From Marinihelvus sp942491555 (GTDB lineage Bacteria > Pseudomonadota > Gammaproteobacteria > Xanthomonadales > SZUA-36): DNA of 64,000 nt. Below, in pieces: positions 61,019-64,000 of this stretch. Location of the stretch: NCBI GenBank assembly GCA_942491555.1, contig CALOBN010000002.1, positions 124,001 to 188,000 of the forward strand, written 5' to 3'. Position 1 is the first letter of the stretch. Each line of letters starts with the position of its first letter. The translations under genes were made by a program, and so were the position numbers. The notes under the pieces were generated by a model, which worked only from the letters and a program-made list of their open reading frames with translations, did no database searches and was not told the DNA's origin.

Positions 61019-62326
61019 ATGATTAAACCAGCAGAATACGCGCGTCGTCGCCGTCAACTGATGTCCATGACCGGCGAAGGCTCACTGATCATTATTCGTT
61101 CCGCGGCTGAACGGGTGCGCAACAGCGATGTGCTGTACCCGTTTCGCCAGCACAGCGACTTTCTCTACCTCAGTGGTTTCCGTGAGCCCGATGCGATGCT
61201 GGTCCTTTTAGCAGAGGGAAAGCAGGGTAGAAGCATCCTGTTTTGCCGGGAGCGTGACCCGAAAAAGGAGATGTGGGATGGCGCCATGGTGGGCACGGAG
61301 CGGGCAGTTACGGATTACGGCTTTGATGAGGCGCTGCCGATTGAAAAGGCCGATGAAACGCTTCGCGAACTGCTGCGTGACCGGGTGCGTGTCTACTATG
61401 ACCTCGGCCACGATATTGACTTCGACCAGCGCCTGATTGCCTGGCTCAACGACTTCAGGGGTCACTCGCGACGCAATTTCCATGCGCCGGAGGAAATTGT
61501 TGATCTCGGTCATTTGCTGCACGAAATGCGCCTGTTCAAGAGCCGCGGGGAGATTTCTGCAATGCGTAAAGCAGGGCGTATCTCTGCCGGGGCACAGGTG
61601 CGCGCGATGAAAACCTGTCGGCCCGGCCTCAGCGAGGCGCAGATCCACGCTGAGCTCGTGCATGAATACATGATCAACGAATGTGAACCGGCCTATCCGC
61701 CGATTGTTGGCGGTGGGGTAAATGCCTGTGTGCTGCATTACATCACCAACAATCAGCCCCTCCATGACGGCGATCTGCTTTTAATCGATGCCGGCTGTGA
61801 GTACGACGGCTATGCCAGTGATATTACCCGGACGTTTCCGGTTAACGGCCGCTTCAGCGCTGCGCAACGGGACCTGTATGAGATCGTCCTGTACGCCCAG
61901 GAGCAGGCCATTGATGCGGTACGTGACGGGGTTCAGTGGGACGACATCCATGATGTTGCTGTTGAGGCGCTTACCGATGGGTTACTGGATCTGGGTATTC
62001 TCAAAGGTGACCGGGAAGATGCCATCGAACAGGGTCTGTTTGAAAATTATTACCTGCACAAAACAGGTCATTGGCTTGGTCTCGACACACATGATGTCGG
62101 CGACTACCAGGTTGATGGCCACTCGCGGGCACTTGAGCCCGGGATGGTTCTGACCATTGAGCCGGGCATCTATATCCGCGCGGACGATGAGCGCGTTGAC
62201 GAACGCTGGCGCGGACTCGGCGTGCGCATTGAAGACGATATCCTGGTGACAAAGGATGAGCCTGAAGTGCTCAGCAACCGTGTGCCCAAGGCCATCGCGG
62301 ACATCGAGGACCTGATGGCTCAATGA
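61019..62326 (+). CDS. pepP: Xaa-Pro aminopeptidase P
   Basis: Removes N-terminal residues preceding proline. The 435-residue M24 metalloprotease has metal ligands in DAGCEYDGYASDITRTF (two Asp), HKTGHWLGLDTHD (His), TIEPGIYI (Glu) and GVRIEDDILVT (Glu). It overlaps ubiH by four bases. Confidence 0.96.
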   Translation: MIKPAEYARRRRQLMSMTGEGSLIIIRSAAERVRNSDVLYPFRQHSDFLYLSGFREPDAMLVLLAEGKQGRSILFCRERDPKKEMWDGAMVGTERAVTDYGFDEALPIEKADETLRELLRDRVRVYYDLGHDIDFDQRLIAWLNDFRGHSRRNFHAPEEIVDLGHLLHEMRLFKSRGEISAMRKAGRISAGAQVRAMKTCRPGLSEAQIHAELVHEYMINECEPAYPPIVGGGVNACVLHYITNNQPLHDGDLLLIDAGCEYDGYASDITRTFPVNGRFSAAQRDLYEIVLYAQEQAIDAVRDGVQWDDIHDVAVEALTDGLLDLGILKGDREDAIEQGLFENYYLHKTGHWLGLDTHDVGDYQVDGHSRALEPGMVLTIEPGIYIRADDERVDERWRGLGVRIEDDILVTKDEPEVLSNRVPKAIADIEDLMAQ

Positions 62327-63603
62327 GCTCGATCGATACTGACATTCTTATTGTTGGTGGCGGCCTGGTTGGCGCCAGCCTTGCCTGTGCGTTGGCACCG
62401 CTGGGCTATCAGGTCACCCTGCTGGAAGCCGCGCGGCCAAGGACAGCCTCGCCGCCCAGTTACGACGACCGGACCCTGGCGCTGGGACGCGCGTCTTGCC
62501 TGATACTTCGTGCGCTTGGCCTGTGGTCTTCGCTGGTTGAGAACGCCACACCAATTCGCCAGGTCAGCGTCACCGAGCTGGGGCGGCCGGGCCGCGTACT
62601 GATGGATGCGCAGGAACTTGGTCTGGATTACTTCGGCAACGTTATCGAGGCGCGGGAATTCGGCCAGGCTGTCATGCAGCAAGTTGACACGCTGCAAGGT
62701 CTCGGGATGCTTTGTCCCTTCAGGGCTGAAAGTCTTGAGACGCTGGACCACGCAGTCCGGGTCACGGCCCAGGGAGAGAGTGGGGGTGAGGCTGAGGTCC
62801 GGCAAATTACAGCGCGCCTGGTGGTCGGTGCCGACGGTGCCGACTCCGATGTGCGCAAGCTGCTGGGTATAGGTGCGGACATACATGATTACGGGCAGGT
62901 GGCGATCATCGCCAATGTTATGCCCGAAGTAGCGCATGATGGCCGCGCTTTTGAGCGGATGACCCCGACCGGTCCCTTTGCCCTGCTGCCACATGTTGCC
63001 GGGCGTTGCGGTCTCGTCTGGTGTGTGCCCGAGGCAGAAGCCCCGGCATTGCTTGAGATGGCGGAAGATGAGTTTCTGGCCGCGGCCACCCTTCGCTCGG
63101 GCGGCGTGCTGGGGCAACTGGGTCGCCTGGGGCAACGCAGCAGCTATCCCCTGCGCCGGGTCGTGCCGGAGACTGACACCGCTCAACGCGTTGTTTTACT
63201 GGGCAATGCCGCTCACGCGATCCACCCGGTCGGAGCGCAGGGTTTCAACCTGGGTCTGCGGGACGTTGCGGTACTTGGCGAAGTCCTCGCTGATGCCTGT
63301 CTTGCCGGAGGCGAACGTGCTGACCCCGGGCAAGCGGCTGTGCTGGAGCGCTACAGCCAATGGCGACGACCGGATCAGTCCTCAACGGTGGGCTGGAGTC
63401 ATGACATGGTTAATCTGTTCGCGAGTGCTTTGCCGCTCACCCGGCAGGCGCGTAGCCTGGGCCTGGCCCTGGTCGGCATGACGCCCCTGATGCGTCGTCG
63501 CATGGCCTTGCGGGCGATGGGTTACCGGGGTCAGACACCGCGCCTGGCGCTGGGTGAGCCGCTGCTCAACCCCTTATTCACAGACTGGGCGACCGGCATA
63601 TGA
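62323..63603 (+). CDS. ubiH: 2-octaprenyl-6-methoxyphenol hydroxylase
   Basis: FAD monooxygenase of aerobic ubiquinone synthesis. The 426 residues contain the dinucleotide fold ILIVGGGLVGASLACALA, the GADGADSDVRKLLG motif and the second FAD motif LLGNAAHAIHPVGAQGFNLG. Overlaps pepP and, by four bases, the next gene. Confidence 0.94.
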   Translation: MSSIDTDILIVGGGLVGASLACALAPLGYQVTLLEAARPRTASPPSYDDRTLALGRASCLILRALGLWSSLVENATPIRQVSVTELGRPGRVLMDAQELGLDYFGNVIEAREFGQAVMQQVDTLQGLGMLCPFRAESLETLDHAVRVTAQGESGGEAEVRQITARLVVGADGADSDVRKLLGIGADIHDYGQVAIIANVMPEVAHDGRAFERMTPTGPFALLPHVAGRCGLVWCVPEAEAPALLEMAEDEFLAAATLRSGGVLGQLGRLGQRSSYPLRRVVPETDTAQRVVLLGNAAHAIHPVGAQGFNLGLRDVAVLGEVLADACLAGGERADPGQAAVLERYSQWRRPDQSSTVGWSHDMVNLFASALPLTRQARSLGLALVGMTPLMRRRMALRAMGYRGQTPRLALGEPLLNPLFTDWATGI

Positions 63604-64000
63604 GTGACAAGCCAAGGGACTTTATCGTCATTGGAGGTGGCATGGTGGGTTGCGCCGTTGCCAGTCTCCTCGGGCGCAGCGGGTTTTCGGTTACTCTGAT
63701 CGATGCCGGGCCGCTGCCTGATTGGGACGCCGGTGCGCCGCCCGGACCCAGGTTTTCGGCCCTGTCCCCCGGCTCCGCGCGCATTCTTGATGCAGCCGGT
63801 GCCTGGCAGCGCATTGAGGCGGAGCGGCACTGTCCCTATCGACGGATGCATGTGGAAGACGGGCAGGGCAGCGGCGCGATTGATTTCGAGGCAGGCAGCT
63901 TCGGGCTTGAGCGTCTGGGCACCATAACCGAGAACCAGCTGGTGATTTTTGCACTTCGCGAGGCGCTGGAGTCCAATGCCCGGGTGCAGTGCCTGAATCA
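63600..64000 (+). CDS. ubiI: 2-octaprenylphenol hydroxylase UbiI (3' end missing)
   Basis: A second FAD monooxygenase of ubiquinone synthesis. The visible 133 residues begin MSDKPRDFIVIGGGMVGCAV, with the FAD-binding glycines, and PGPRFSALSPGSARIL follows. The ATG overlaps the ubiH stop (ATGA). The gene runs off the window end. Position after ubiH favours UbiI, although UbiF or a related hydroxylase cannot be excluded from this part. Confidence 0.85.
   Translation, partial: MSDKPRDFIVIGGGMVGCAVASLLGRSGFSVTLIDAGPLPDWDAGAPPGPRFSALSPGSARILDAAGAWQRIEAERHCPYRRMHVEDGQGSGAIDFEAGSFGLERLGTITENQLVIFALREALESNARVQCLN

Noticed and set aside
62320..63186. A 288-codon minus-strand frame
   Set aside because: Antisense to ubiH, which is complete and has both FAD motifs.
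1..64000. CRISPR arrays, IS elements, prophage
   Set aside because: No regularly spaced direct repeats, transposase, integrase or phage structural genes were seen.

Overview
The window is about 60% G+C, gene-dense, and almost entirely chromosomal. Its household genes (gcvT/gcvH, purC, rpe, split trpE and trpGDC, coq7, rplM-rpsI, rpiA, zapA-6S RNA-ygfA, pepP-ubiH-ubiI) point to a gammaproteobacterium. The ubiquinone pathway, the 6S RNA between zapA and ygfA, the proteobacterial dedicated sortase system, the TonB-dependent receptors and the CRTAC1-type proteins fit a marine or sediment lineage near Xanthomonadales, Chromatiales or Woeseiaceae. That placement is inference. No phage, IS element or CRISPR array was seen.

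Layout. 0-6.3 kb: htpX (5' end missing), a corrinoid adenosyltransferase, gcvT, gcvH, a DUF962 protein, purC, djlA, rpe. 6.3-13.3 kb: an exported nuclease, then a complete dedicated sortase system (sortase and VIT/VWA target on the minus strand, response regulator and histidine kinase divergent on the plus strand). 13.4-16.6 kb: trpE, a small zinc-finger protein, selO. 16.7-31.7 kb: a region rich in extracytoplasmic redox and beta-propeller proteins. It holds a four-gene overlapping operon (nitrilase-family hydrolase, TPR/FG-GAP/UnbV lipoprotein, membrane pentaheme cytochrome, CRTAC1 protein), a minus-strand sugar-nucleotide pair (NeuC-like epimerase, DegT aminotransferase), and a second CRTAC1-TPR pair. 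31.7-32.1 kb: a multibranched palindromic element and a shared terminator. 32.1-40.7 kb: two TonB-dependent receptors flanking an exported S9 peptidase, probably a peptide scavenging locus.

40.7-47.6 kb: a methyltransferase, small exported proteins, trpGDC, coq7, a [2Fe-2S] ferredoxin, rplM-rpsI and tRNA-Gln. The tRNA 3' end and its terminator are repeated about 187 bases downstream, separated by a set of hairpins. 47.9-51.5 kb: an SDR, a class III aminotransferase, and a second, minimal sortase cassette of one class D-like sortase and one small secreted protein ending in an MPSTAG sorting signal. 51.5-57.5 kb (minus): an efflux set (DUF2955, HlyD, NodT) with a small K+ channel and an AI-2E transporter, preceded by an NsrR-like Rrf2 regulator that has no cysteine. 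57.7-64 kb: a small exported protein, rpiA, ygfA, 6S RNA, zapA and its partner, then divergent ygfB-pepP-ubiH-ubiI, the last cut by the window end.

Three things stand out: two independent sortase systems in one Gram-negative window; the four-gene hydrolase-propeller-cytochrome operon with its duplicated CRTAC1-TPR pair, which looks like an uncharacterised envelope redox system; and two structured intergenic elements, at 31.8-32.0 kb and downstream of tRNA-Gln.
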